From Dehalococcoidia bacterium (GTDB taxonomy: Bacteria > Chloroflexota > Dehalococcoidia > Dehalococcoidales > BS750m-G39): a stretch of DNA of 9,892 nucleotides. Location: assembly GCA_004375675.1 (NCBI GenBank), contig SOKR01000021.1:1-9892 (forward strand), given 5' to 3'. This document shows positions 1-6,880 of this stretch, piece by piece. The position numbers and the translations under genes are program-made. Every line of letters starts with the position of its first letter. Positions within the stretch are counted from its first letter, which is position 1. Under the pieces are notes generated by a model, which saw nothing but the letters and a program-made list of their open reading frames with translations, was not told the origin of the DNA and searched no databases.

Positions 1-33
1 GATTGCTTCGTCGCTACGCTCCTCGCAATGACA
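1..33 (-). repeat. Dispersed intergenic repeat, one copy
   Basis: On the minus strand this reads TGTCATTGCGAGGAGC followed by GTAGCGACGAAGCAATC. I recognise this type of unit (TCATTGCGAG...GAAGCAATC) as a short dispersed repeat common between genes in many bacterial genomes and metagenome bins. The ends ATTGC (2-6) and GCAAT (25-29) are complementary and could fold. The copy touches the window edge, so its left side may continue outside. Function is unknown. Only one copy is visible here, so its repetitive nature rests on recognition, not on a count. Confidence 0.65.
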
Positions 34-66
34 ATAAAGTTTGGGTGGGGAGAGAAGTCTATAGAG

Positions 67-94
67 GTGACACCCTGCAAAGCAGGGGTAGGAT
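67..94 (+). promoter_or_regulatory. Possible dnaJ promoter
   Basis: GTGACA (67-72, five of six bases of the -35 consensus) and TAGGAT (89-94, four of six bases of the -10 consensus) are separated by 16 nt. Transcription would start near 101 and leave a leader of about 50 nt before the dnaJ ATG. The -35 sequence shares TGACACC with the much better promoter at 6905-6933. The -10 match is modest, so this is a candidate only. Confidence 0.35.
73..87. promoter_or_regulatory. Perfect dyad in the dnaJ promoter spacer
   Basis: CCCTGC-AAA-GCAGGG is a perfect 6-bp inverted repeat with a 3-nt centre. It fills almost exactly the spacer of the candidate dnaJ promoter. It is not a CIRCE (TTAGCACTC-N9-GAGTGCTAA) or a HAIR (CTTGAGT-N7-ACTCAAG) heat-shock operator. 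It lacks a following T-run, so it is not an intrinsic terminator. It could be a repressor-binding site or a small hairpin; the sequence alone does not decide. Confidence 0.35.
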
Positions 95-151
95 TTGGAG
101 TGTGGAAAAGACCCGGGTGGGGTGAATTGAAGAGAGAGAGTAGACAATTAT

Positions 152-1261
152 ATGCCAACCAAGCGTGATTACTACGAAGTCCTCGGCGTGGACCGAGACG
201 CCACCGACGAAGAGATAAAGAAGGCTTTTCGCCAGCTTGCCTTCAAGTTTCACCCCGACCACAACCACGAAGACATGGCCGGGGAGAAGTTCAAGGAGGT
301 CAACGAAGCCTACCAGGTGCTCTGCGACCCCGATAAGCGTGCCGCCTACGACCGCTACGGGCACAGCGGCGCCGAGGGGCTCTTCGGGCAGGGCTTTGAG
401 GGCTTTGATTTCGGCGGCTTCGGCGACATCTTTAACGCCTTCTTCGGCGGGGGAGCCGCCGCCCGGCGCCAGTCGTCACAGCGGGGCGCCGACCTGCGCT
501 ACGGAATAAACATCACCTTCGAGGAAGCCGCCCTGGGCTGCGAGAAAAAAGCATCCATTGCACGCACCGAGAACTGCCAAACGTGCCAGGGCACGGGCAG
601 CCAGCCGGGCAGCCAGCCCAGCCGATGCCCCAACTGCAACGGCAGCGGACAGATACGCCGCGTCCAACAGAACGTCTTCGGGCGTTTCGCCCAGACCGCC
701 ACCTGCCCCCAGTGCCGCGGCGAGGGCCAGATTATCACCGACCCCTGCCCCCGCTGCCGGGGCAGCGGCAAGGAGAGGCACAAGCGCAAGATTGCGGTGA
801 AAATACCGCCCGGCGTGGATAGCGGCTCCCAGATACGCCTCAAGGGCGAGGGGGAGGCGGGGACGAGGGGCGGGGCGGCGGGCGACCTTTATATCGCCCT
901 AGCGGTTAAGGAGCACGAGTTCTTCAGCCGCTACCGCGACGACCTGCTCTACGAGCTGCCCGTTAATTTCGCCCAGGCGGCCCTGGGCACCGAGGTTGAG
1001 GTGCCCACGCTGGACGGCAACGCCAGGCTCAAGATTCCCGCGGGCAGCCAGACGGGGGAGGTCTTTAAGCTTAAAGGACGGGGTGTCGCCCACCTGCGGG
1101 GCGGGGGGCACGGCGACCTGCTGGTGGCGCTTTTCGTAGCCACGCCCGATTCGCTTAACGCCAAGCAGAAGAAGCTGCTCAGAGAGCTGGACGAGAACTT
1201 AAGCCCGAACAACATGCCCAAGCCCAAAAAGTGGCGGGGATTTTCCAAGCCGGAATACTAG
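152..1261 (+). CDS. dnaJ: Chaperone protein DnaJ (Hsp40), type I
   Basis: DnaJ is the cytoplasmic co-chaperone that delivers unfolded clients to DnaK and stimulates its ATPase. The 369-residue protein has the full type I layout. The J domain (about 5-70) carries the HPD triad at 34-36. A Gly/Phe-rich linker (about 76-101) follows. The zinc domain has all four CxxCxGxG repeats (142-149, 159-166, 185-192, 199-206). The C-terminal substrate-binding domains span about 208-345. Length is normal. The start is fixed by the [13 protein letters not shown] opening; a purine-rich GAGAGAGAG stretch (132-140), about 11 nt upstream, is the only SD-like sequence. No dnaK or grpE lies in the 151 nt upstream, so the gene may be transcribed alone. 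Its stop is 6 nt from the stop of convergent gpsA, with no room for a terminator. Confidence 0.97.
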   Translation: MPTKRDYYEVLGVDRDATDEEIKKAFRQLAFKFHPDHNHEDMAGEKFKEVNEAYQVLCDPDKRAAYDRYGHSGAEGLFGQGFEGFDFGGFGDIFNAFFGGGAAARRQSSQRGADLRYGINITFEEAALGCEKKASIARTENCQTCQGTGSQPGSQPSRCPNCNGSGQIRRVQQNVFGRFAQTATCPQCRGEGQIITDPCPRCRGSGKERHKRKIAVKIPPGVDSGSQIRLKGEGEAGTRGGAAGDLYIALAVKEHEFFSRYRDDLLYELPVNFAQAALGTEVEVPTLDGNARLKIPAGSQTGEVFKLKGRGVAHLRGGGHGDLLVALFVATPDSLNAKQKKLLRELDENLSPNNMPKPKKWRGFSKPEY

Positions 1262-1267
1262 AGAGCC

Positions 1268-2308
1268 TTAGTGCCGGAACAGGGAGAACAGCCGCCAGCG
1301 CCGACCCATAAGCTCGTGCCTGGCTTCGGCTTCCATCAGCTCCAGCGACGCCTTGCGGGGGTCAAGCCCCTCGTAGAGCACCTTGTAAATCTTTTCGGTG
1401 ATGGGCATCTCCAGCTCGAACTGCTTAGCCAGTTTGTGGGCGACGACGGTGGTGCCTACCCCCTCAGCCACGCCGCTCATCGATTTGAGTATCTCCTCCA
1501 GCGAGCGTCCCTTGGTCAGCTCCACGCCGACATAGTGGTTGCGGCTCAAGGGGCTGGAGCAGGTGGCGATGAGGTCACCCAGCCCGGTCAGTCCGGAAAA
1601 GGTGAGGGGATTGGCGCCCAGGGTAAGGCCCAGCGCCGTTATCTCGGTAAGCCCGCGGGTAATCAGCGCCGCCTTGGCGTTGTCGCCGAAACTCAGCCCG
1701 TCGGCGATGCCCGCGCCTAAAGCAATGATGTTCTTGAGGGCACCGCCCAGCTCGACGCCGATGACATCGCTGTTGGTGTAGAGACAGATGCTGGGGGTGT
1801 TGAGCAGTTTTTGCACCTTCCTGGCGATAAGCTCGTTCCAAGCCGCCACCACCGCCACCGCGGGTAAGCCCTGAAGAATCTCGGCGGAAAGATTGGGGCC
1901 GGAGTGAACGCAGATATTGGGCCAGAAGCTGGGGCTTATCTCGTCGGCGATGACCTGGGACATCCGCTTGTTGCTGTCAATCTCTAGGCCCTTAGCCGCG
2001 CTCACCACCAGCATCGAGCCCTTGAGGTAGCCGGAGACGGCTTTGATGTTGTCGCGCATCCTCTGGGAGGGGACGGCCATAATGACGGCGTCGGCTTCGT
2101 CCAGGACTTCGGGCATCGAGGCCATAATCGAGAGCTTGGGGGGAAGGGTGATAGCGGAGATGGCGTCGGCGTGATGCTGGCCGTTTTGTAGCTGGAGGCA
2201 TTCCTGCTCGGTACGCGCCCAGAGCCTGACGTCTATCCCGTTACGCGCCAGTACCACCCCCAGGGTCACCCCCCAGGTGGTGGTACCTATTATGGCAACC
2301 CCGGCCAT
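1268..2308 (-). CDS. gpsA: NAD(P)H-dependent glycerol-3-phosphate dehydrogenase GpsA
   Basis: GpsA reduces dihydroxyacetone phosphate to sn-glycerol 3-phosphate in the cytoplasm, supplying the phospholipid backbone. The protein has 346 residues, near the usual 330-340. Its N-terminal Rossmann domain opens with IIGTTTWGVTLG (residues 6-17) in place of the usual GAGSWGTALA loop. Further family motifs are SAAKGLE (103-109), SGPNLSAE (136-143), the catalytic-type lysine in GGALKN (K192), GLTGLGDL (239-246) and SRN (255-257). The gene follows plsY with a 3-nt gap, so the two are almost certainly co-transcribed and probably co-translated; PlsY uses the GpsA product. Only a short AGGAC lies before the ATG, which fits translation depending on the upstream gene. 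The gene is last in the minus-strand block and converges on dnaJ. Confidence 0.96.
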   Translation of the reverse strand: MAGVAIIGTTTWGVTLGVVLARNGIDVRLWARTEQECLQLQNGQHHADAISAITLPPKLSIMASMPEVLDEADAVIMAVPSQRMRDNIKAVSGYLKGSMLVVSAAKGLEIDSNKRMSQVIADEISPSFWPNICVHSGPNLSAEILQGLPAVAVVAAWNELIARKVQKLLNTPSICLYTNSDVIGVELGGALKNIIALGAGIADGLSFGDNAKAALITRGLTEITALGLTLGANPLTFSGLTGLGDLIATCSSPLSRNHYVGVELTKGRSLEEILKSMSGVAEGVGTTVVAHKLAKQFELEMPITEKIYKVLYEGLDPRKASLELMEAEARHELMGRRWRLFSLFRH

Positions 2309-2311
2309 GTC

Positions 2312-3016
2312 CTATTTTGCCCCCTTGGTGACGCGGGGGGGAGGCAAATTCACTTCCCCCGCCTTCTCGCCGAACTTGCGCTCTTTGCCCGATAACAAGC
2401 GACGGATATTATCGCGGTGCATGACAAAAATTATCACCACGCCCACCAGGGAGTATAAAAGATATTCTACGGGGAAGTTGTTGAGAATGGTCAGCGGGAC
2501 TAATATGGCGTAGCTGCCCACCGCCCCGGCAATGGAGCCCAGCGAGACGAAGCGGGTCAAGCCGGTGCCGATAATCAAAATCTCGCCGCCGAACAAAGCC
2601 GCCACCGGACAGAGGGCGACCAAGCCGCCGAAGAATGTGGCCACGCCCCGGCCTCCCTTGAATTTAAGGAACGGTGACCAGATGTGGCCGGCTACTGCCG
2701 CCAGCGCCGCCAGGACCTGGGCGCTGGCTAGCAACCACCAGAGCCCGGAGTCGCCGACGAGGAGGTATTCGCTGCCGACGATTAAGCCGGCAATAACCAC
2801 CGCCAGCGCTCCCTTGCTTATATCCAGGGCAGCCACCAGCAGCCCCCACTTGCGGCCCGCCGTGCGGAAGACGTTGGCTGCCCCCGTCTTGCCGCTGCCG
2901 TGAGCCCTGACATCCACCTTGGCATGCCGCCGGCTCAAGAGGTAGCCGACGGGAATGGAGCCCAGCAGGTAACCGATGACCACTACCGATACGAGCTTGA
3001 CGATTATAATTGTCAT
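2312..3016 (-). CDS. plsY: Glycerol-3-phosphate acyltransferase PlsY
   Basis: PlsY is the integral membrane enzyme that transfers an acyl group from acyl-phosphate to glycerol 3-phosphate, giving lysophosphatidate. The 234-residue protein is slightly longer than most (about 200). It contains the N-terminal GSIPVGYLL segment (19-27), motif 1 GSGKTGAANVFRTAG (40-54, with Lys where Asn is usual), motif 2 KGGRGVAT (120-127) and motif 3 HRDNIRRLLSGKERKFG (200-216). Several hydrophobic helices separate these motifs. The last 18 or so residues are a polar tail containing NLPPPR. The ATG overlaps the der stop as ATGA, and an AGGTGAG SD lies inside the der 3' end, indicating translational coupling. 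The acyl-phosphate supplier PlsX is not in the window. Confidence 0.95.
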   Translation of the reverse strand: MTIIIVKLVSVVVIGYLLGSIPVGYLLSRRHAKVDVRAHGSGKTGAANVFRTAGRKWGLLVAALDISKGALAVVIAGLIVGSEYLLVGDSGLWWLLASAQVLAALAAVAGHIWSPFLKFKGGRGVATFFGGLVALCPVAALFGGEILIIGTGLTRFVSLGSIAGAVGSYAILVPLTILNNFPVEYLLYSLVGVVIIFVMHRDNIRRLLSGKERKFGEKAGEVNLPPPRVTKGAK

Positions 3017-4326
3017 TGCTCACCTCGGGTCTTGAAGACGAAGCGTAAGGGCGTGCCGTCGAAGCCGAAGGACTGGCGCAGCTTGTTTTCCAGGTAGTGC
3101 CGGTAGGAGAAGTGAATGAGCCCGGGGTCGTTGACAAAGAAGACGAAAGTGGGGGGATTGACTTCAGCTTGGGTGGCGTAGAGAATCTTGAGCTGCTTTT
3201 TGCCCTTTCGGGGCAGGTTATGCGCCGCCACCGCCCGCTGCACCACGCTGTTGACCTCGGTGGTGGCTATTCGTTTCTGCCTCTCCTGATAGACCTCAAA
3301 CGCCTCAGGCATAACCCTATCCACACCCTGGCCTAATTTAGCCGAGGTGTAGACCACGGGCGCATAGCTCATGAACTTGAGCTTTTTTCTTATATACCGA
3401 TTACTTTCAACCATATCTTGGTTTACCGCCAGGTCCCACTTATTGACGACTAGTACAACCCCCTTAACCGCCTGCTGAATATAACCAGCAATATGCTCGT
3501 CCTGAGAGGTCAGTAACTCGGTGGCGTCAAGGACGAGTAGCGCTACATCGGCTTCCTCAATAGCCCTTAGGGCCCTGATTACGCTGTAACGTTCTACTCC
3601 CCTGCCCCACCGACCCCGTCGCCGAATTCCAGCGGTATCAATAACTATCACATTTTGACCACCAAAGTCAAGTAGGGTATTGATGGCATCGTGGGTGGTT
3701 CCGGGCGTTTTATCGACGATAGCCCGCTCTTCGCCGAGCAGGCTGTTGAGCAGCGTCGATTTGCCCACGTTAGGCCGTCCCACGATAGCCAGCTTCATAA
3801 TCTCAGCGCCCGCTTCAGGCTCCTGGGGGGTGGGGAGGAGGGCGCCGACCCTGTCCAAGAGCTCGACGGTGCCCCGCCCGTGATAGGCGGAAATAGCCAG
3901 CGGCTCGCCCAGGCCCATCTCGTAGAACTCGACGGCCTCGCTTTCCCGCTTGGGGTTATCCGATTTATTTGCCGCCAGTATTATGGGCTTGCTGGAGCGG
4001 CGCAGCATCTGAGCAATCTCCAGGTCGGAGGGCAATATACCCGCCTCGCTATCAACGAGGAAGATAATAACGTCGGCTTCGGCGATGGCGGCCTGCACCT
4101 GCTCCTTGACGCCTAAAGAGATGGCGGAGCTGGGTTGTACCTCCAGTCCTCCGGTATCGACCAGGGTGAAGCTGGTATCCTGCCAGGAGACATCGGCGAA
4201 GACACGGTCGCGGGTGGTGCCGGGCATATCGGCCACGATGGCTATTCTTTTGCCCGCCAGGCGGTTTAGGAGCGTGGACTTGCCCACGTTCTGCCGGCCG
4301 ACGATGGCTACAATCGGTTTGCTCAT
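3013..4326 (-). CDS. der: Ribosome biogenesis GTPase Der (EngA)
   Basis: Der is an essential tandem-GTPase factor that acts in assembly of the 50S ribosomal subunit. The 437-residue protein has two complete G domains and a C-terminal KH-like domain, the normal length and order. The first G domain shows GRQNVGKST (10-18), PGTTRD (35-40), DTGG (57-60) and NKSD (120-123). The second shows GRPNVGKST (183-191), PGTTHD (208-213), DTAG (230-233) and NKWD (295-298). The KH-like region covers about 345-435. All nucleotide-binding motifs look intact. The start overlaps the lipoprotein stop (ATGA, 4 nt) and the stop overlaps the plsY start in the same way, so it sits inside a tightly coupled string. der next to gpsA is also known from Bacillus subtilis. 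Confidence 0.97.
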   Translation of the reverse strand: MSKPIVAIVGRQNVGKSTLLNRLAGKRIAIVADMPGTTRDRVFADVSWQDTSFTLVDTGGLEVQPSSAISLGVKEQVQAAIAEADVIIFLVDSEAGILPSDLEIAQMLRRSSKPIILAANKSDNPKRESEAVEFYEMGLGEPLAISAYHGRGTVELLDRVGALLPTPQEPEAGAEIMKLAIVGRPNVGKSTLLNSLLGEERAIVDKTPGTTHDAINTLLDFGGQNVIVIDTAGIRRRGRWGRGVERYSVIRALRAIEEADVALLVLDATELLTSQDEHIAGYIQQAVKGVVLVVNKWDLAVNQDMVESNRYIRKKLKFMSYAPVVYTSAKLGQGVDRVMPEAFEVYQERQKRIATTEVNSVVQRAVAAHNLPRKGKKQLKILYATQAEVNPPTFVFFVNDPGLIHFSYRHYLENKLRQSFGFDGTPLRFVFKTRGEQ

Positions 4327-4928
4327 AGTCTTCTGTCGACCTCCACCGAGGCGGCTATTTCGTATATTACTTCTTCGGTGATGGGGCCGGTAATCGTCCC
4401 GGTCAGTGAGAAATGCATACCGTCAATTTCCCACTTCAATATCACTAAAAGGGGAGGGTCGGACTCACTCCCCACATAATCTATCGTGGCAGGATAGCCG
4501 CCGACCTCGGTGGGCACGTTCCCCGTCCCGATATTGCCTGACGACTGGACGAGCATTAAAAAGGCGAGCTGGCCGGGTTCGAGGGCTTCATCCTCAAGCC
4601 ACCCCCAAAACTGGGTAACCTGTATGGGGAGGCCGCAATCGATACTCTCGGGAAGCCCGGCGCAGTGGTCGCTCACATCGATGTACGGGCCGCGACAGAA
4701 GTCTTCGGGGATGAACCTGGGGCTAACCACGGCAAAGCCTGCCACCTCCGACGCCTCCTCCAGGGTGGTGGCGTACCAGATTCCCCTCTCCTCCCAGAGC
4801 GCCTCGTTTTCCGCCCGGGTGGGCGGCTCCACTCCTTCCGAATCACAGATGGGCACCCCGCCGCACGCCGCCAGGGTGATGGGCAACATCAGGACAATGG
4901 CTAGGAAACAAGAGATTTTCGCTTTCAT
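4323..4928 (-). CDS. Putative lipoprotein, DUF4367-like
   Basis: The 201-residue product begins with a lipoprotein signal peptide: MKAK, a hydrophobic core (about 6-18), and lipobox LAAC with the lipidated cysteine at residue 22. It should be anchored on the outer face of the cytoplasmic membrane. The segment TLEEASEVAGFAVVSPRFIP (55-74), followed downstream by a short strand-rich stretch, a W-containing strand (LKWEIDGMHFSLTG) and a final helix (EEVIYEIAASV), resembles the layout of DUF4367 domains. That is a family resemblance from memory, not a proven match. Four further cysteines (28, 78, 89, 98) could form disulfides outside the cell. The AAAGAGAG stretch about 10 nt before the ATG is a weak SD. 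The stop overlaps the der start. The function is unknown. Confidence 0.8.
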   Translation of the reverse strand: MKAKISCFLAIVLMLPITLAACGGVPICDSEGVEPPTRAENEALWEERGIWYATTLEEASEVAGFAVVSPRFIPEDFCRGPYIDVSDHCAGLPESIDCGLPIQVTQFWGWLEDEALEPGQLAFLMLVQSSGNIGTGNVPTEVGGYPATIDYVGSESDPPLLVILKWEIDGMHFSLTGTITGPITEEVIYEIAASVEVDRRL

Positions 4929-4958
4929 ATCTGACTCTCTTTGAGGGGGTACTACGAG

Positions 4959-5639
4959 CTATTCGGTGGGTTGTGGGGTGGGCTTCGTCCCGGGAATTGC
5001 TTTAGCAAACTTGACGCTGGGGGGCTCGATCTCGGTTCTAGCCACCCGCCTCAGCTCAGCGATATTATCCCGGAATTGTTGAATGAAGGCGTTATATTCT
5101 TCCACCAGCCGGTTGTACTGGTCGATAAGCTCCGAAGGCAGTTCCATGCTCTGCGCCACCTCGCAAAACTGCTCCATGAATTCGTAGTAATGGCTGTTTA
5201 TCAGCCAGAGCTCGCTCTGGTAGGTGCGCAGGTAGAGGATAAAGCGCCGCGTCCTGATATCGCTTTCCACCCGGTCGGTGAAGCTGTCGCACCAGGTATT
5301 GAAGATGCGCTGCGCCACCTCGGTTTCCCGCGCCCAGCCCCAGACCCGGGCGTTATCGCTGGTGAGCAGGCTGCGGATAATAGCGAATATAGACAGCGAG
5401 GAATCGCCGGTGAAGCGGCGGTTAAAGTACCCCACCAGCTGTTTGAGCCGCATTGAGGCGCGTTCCACCGCCCTTTCCCGGGCCGTGCTGATAGCCACGA
5501 CTAAGCCGATAATAAGGATTGCCACCAGTACCGCCGCCAGGAGCCAGAGCGGCCATTCGTAGTGACGGCCGATAATGGCCAGGGCGGTAATGAGAGTCGG
5601 GCACCAGCCCCATCTTATTATTGTCGATAGTACGTACAT
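4959..5639 (-). CDS. Hypothetical membrane-anchored helical protein
   Basis: I do not recognise this 226-residue protein. The N-terminus has two hydrophobic segments, about 4-23 and 29-50, separated by a short polar hairpin (GRHYE). The positively charged run RERAVERASMRLK follows, so the remaining ~170 residues are predicted to be cytoplasmic. That part is charged and mostly helical. The stretch at about 165-205, rich in E, Q, R, L and I, could form a coiled coil. A Pro/Thr tail (PGTKPTPQPTE) ends the chain. No enzymatic motif is visible. A GGGGGC SD lies about 5 nt before the ATG and supports this start. The gene is 21 nt after argF and 30 nt before the lipoprotein gene, so it probably belongs to the same transcript. 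Confidence 0.75.
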   Translation of the reverse strand: MYVLSTIIRWGWCPTLITALAIIGRHYEWPLWLLAAVLVAILIIGLVVAISTARERAVERASMRLKQLVGYFNRRFTGDSSLSIFAIIRSLLTSDNARVWGWARETEVAQRIFNTWCDSFTDRVESDIRTRRFILYLRTYQSELWLINSHYYEFMEQFCEVAQSMELPSELIDQYNRLVEEYNAFIQQFRDNIAELRRVARTEIEPPSVKFAKAIPGTKPTPQPTE

Positions 5640-5660
5640 AGCTGCCCCCTTTTTAGCCCC

Positions 5661-6596
5661 CTAACGATAATAGCCCGCCAGCGGAATCTCCAGACCGCCT
5701 AATATCGCCGCCAGCAGCGCTTTCTGGGCGTGCAACCGGTTTTCCGCCTGCTCAAAGACCACCGAGCGCGCGCCGTCGATAACCTCGTCGGTTACTTCCT
5801 CGCCGCGGTGAGCGGGCAGGTCGTGCATGAATATGGCGTCTGGTTTAGCTAAAGAGAATAAGGCGGCATCCACCTGGTATCCGGCGAACGCCTTGCTCCT
5901 TTTTTTAGCCTCGTCCTCCTGTCCCATGCTGGCCCAGACATCGGTATAGACGATATCAGCCCCTTCCACCGCCAGCCGCGGTTCGTCGGTGCACAGTATG
6001 CCGTCGGCGGCGTTGCTCCGAGCCAGGGTCAATGTCCCTTCGTCGATAGTATAGTCGGCGGGAGAGGCAATCCGGAAGTTCATCCCGGTGAGCGAAGCCG
6101 CCAGCATCAGGCTGCGCGCCACGTTGTTGCCGTCGCCGACAAAAGCCAGCGTCAGGCCCTGTAGTTCGCCCTTTTTCTCGGTGATGGTGAGCAGGTCGGC
6201 CAGAGCCTGGCAGGGGTGTTCCCAGTCGGAGAGGGCGTTTATCACCGGCACCGCCGAGTATTCAGCCAGCACCTCCAGTGTCCGGTGAGAAAAGGTGCGG
6301 GCGGCGACGGCATCCACATAGCGGCTGAGCACTTTCGCCACATCGGGCACCGATTCCCTGCCCCCCAGCCCAACCTCAGCCGGAGAGAGGTAAATCGCCT
6401 CCCCGCCCAGCTGGCGCATGGCCAACTCGAAGCTGACCCGCGTCCTGAGCGAGGGCTTTTCGAACATTATCGCCAGCGACTTGCCGCTGAGCATGTCGAG
6501 CCAGCCCTGAGCCTTGAGGCTGATGGCGTCCGCTATCAGCAGGCGGATGTCTTCAGCCTCAAGGTCAGTTATGGATAGCAGGTCTTTGCCCTTCAT
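5661..6596 (-). CDS. argF: Ornithine carbamoyltransferase ArgF
   Basis: ArgF condenses carbamoyl phosphate with L-ornithine to give citrulline in arginine biosynthesis; it is a cytoplasmic oligomer. The 311 residues match the usual length. The carbamoyl-phosphate loop is FEKPSLRTRVSFE (45-57), with Leu in place of the usual Thr of STRTR. HPCQALADL (127-135) is canonical. The ornithine domain has VGDGNNVARSL (153-163), DVWASMGQE (219-227) and HDLPAHRGEE (258-267). The last normally reads HCLP, so residue 259 is Asp instead of Cys. The SMG loop supports ornithine rather than aspartate specificity. MKGKDLLSI is a typical family N-terminus, which fixes the start. A -10 box ends 7 nt before the ATG, so the mRNA is probably leaderless. 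This is the first gene of the minus-strand block. Confidence 0.95.
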   Translation of the reverse strand: MKGKDLLSITDLEAEDIRLLIADAISLKAQGWLDMLSGKSLAIMFEKPSLRTRVSFELAMRQLGGEAIYLSPAEVGLGGRESVPDVAKVLSRYVDAVAARTFSHRTLEVLAEYSAVPVINALSDWEHPCQALADLLTITEKKGELQGLTLAFVGDGNNVARSLMLAASLTGMNFRIASPADYTIDEGTLTLARSNAADGILCTDEPRLAVEGADIVYTDVWASMGQEDEAKKRSKAFAGYQVDAALFSLAKPDAIFMHDLPAHRGEEVTDEVIDGARSVVFEQAENRLHAQKALLAAILGGLEIPLAGYYR

Positions 6597-6603
6597 GACC
6601 TAA

Positions 6604-6631
6604 AGTATAGCACGAAACAGGAAATATTCAA
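6604..6631 (-). promoter_or_regulatory. argF promoter, predicted leaderless
   Basis: On the minus strand TTGAAT (6631-6626) and TATACT (6609-6604) are separated by 16 nt. The -10 box matches the sigma-70 consensus at five of six positions and the -35 box at four. Seven bases (TTAGGTC) separate the -10 box from the ATG, so transcription would start at or within a base or two of the initiation codon. No arginine-repressor box was recognised around it. Confidence 0.65.
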
Positions 6632-6727
6632 TATAGATTGTCGGCACGAAATGGGGGCTTCGCCCCTGAAAGCATCTTCCGCCCCACACCGATTTTATCT
6701 TTTCCCACCCGCCACCCTTTTATGGTA

Positions 6728-6791
6728 AAGAGGGGGCTTTTCACCCCACAAAAATTCCATTTTTGCGGGGACCCCGAATTTGCCCCCTCTT
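6728..6791. repeat. Nested double hairpin
   Basis: AAGAGGGGGC (6728-6737) is perfectly complementary to GCCCCCTCTT (6782-6791). Inside it sits a second stem at 6744-6770: CCCC pairs with GGGG, one A/C mismatch follows, then CAAAAAT pairs with ATTTTTG around a TCC loop. The two stems are compatible with each other and would give a long hairpin with an internal loop. There is no T-run after it on either strand. Confidence 0.7.
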
Positions 6792-6822
6792 AAACACCCC
6801 CTACAATGGGGTGGGGAAGCGT

Positions 6823-6840
6823 TACCCCCACAGGGGGGTA
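6823..6840. repeat. G/C-rich hairpin
   Basis: TACCCCC (6823-6829) pairs with GGGGGTA (6834-6840) around the loop ACAG. The 7-bp stem is perfect. It is followed by AAAGGGGGC and so does not look like an intrinsic terminator. Confidence 0.6.
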
Positions 6841-6862
6841 TAAAGGGGGCACCACCCCTATA

Positions 6863-6880
6863 GGGTGGGTATTGGGTGGG
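6863..6880 (+). promoter_or_regulatory. Canonical G-quadruplex motif
   Basis: The plus strand reads GGGTGGGTATTGGGTGGG: four G3 tracts with loops of 1, 4 and 1 nt, matching the G3-N1-7 rule with short loops that favour a stable parallel quadruplex. More G-runs (GGGGTGGGG, 6892-6900) follow. It ends 24 nt upstream of the -35 box of the DUF4342 promoter, on the non-template strand. Confidence 0.65.

Noticed and set aside
67..151. CIRCE or HAIR heat-shock operator in front of dnaJ
   Set aside because: Neither TTAGCACTC/GAGTGCTAA nor CTTGAGT/ACTCAAG is present; the only dyad is CCCTGC/GCAGGG.
1271..1720. Plus-strand open frame opposite gpsA
   Set aside because: It is the shadow of gpsA; the gpsA motifs are unambiguous and the shadow product looks low-complexity.
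6654..6666. GGGGC-TTC-GCCCC hairpin as an intrinsic terminator
   Set aside because: No T-run follows on either strand, and it lies upstream of argF where no upstream minus-strand gene would need termination.
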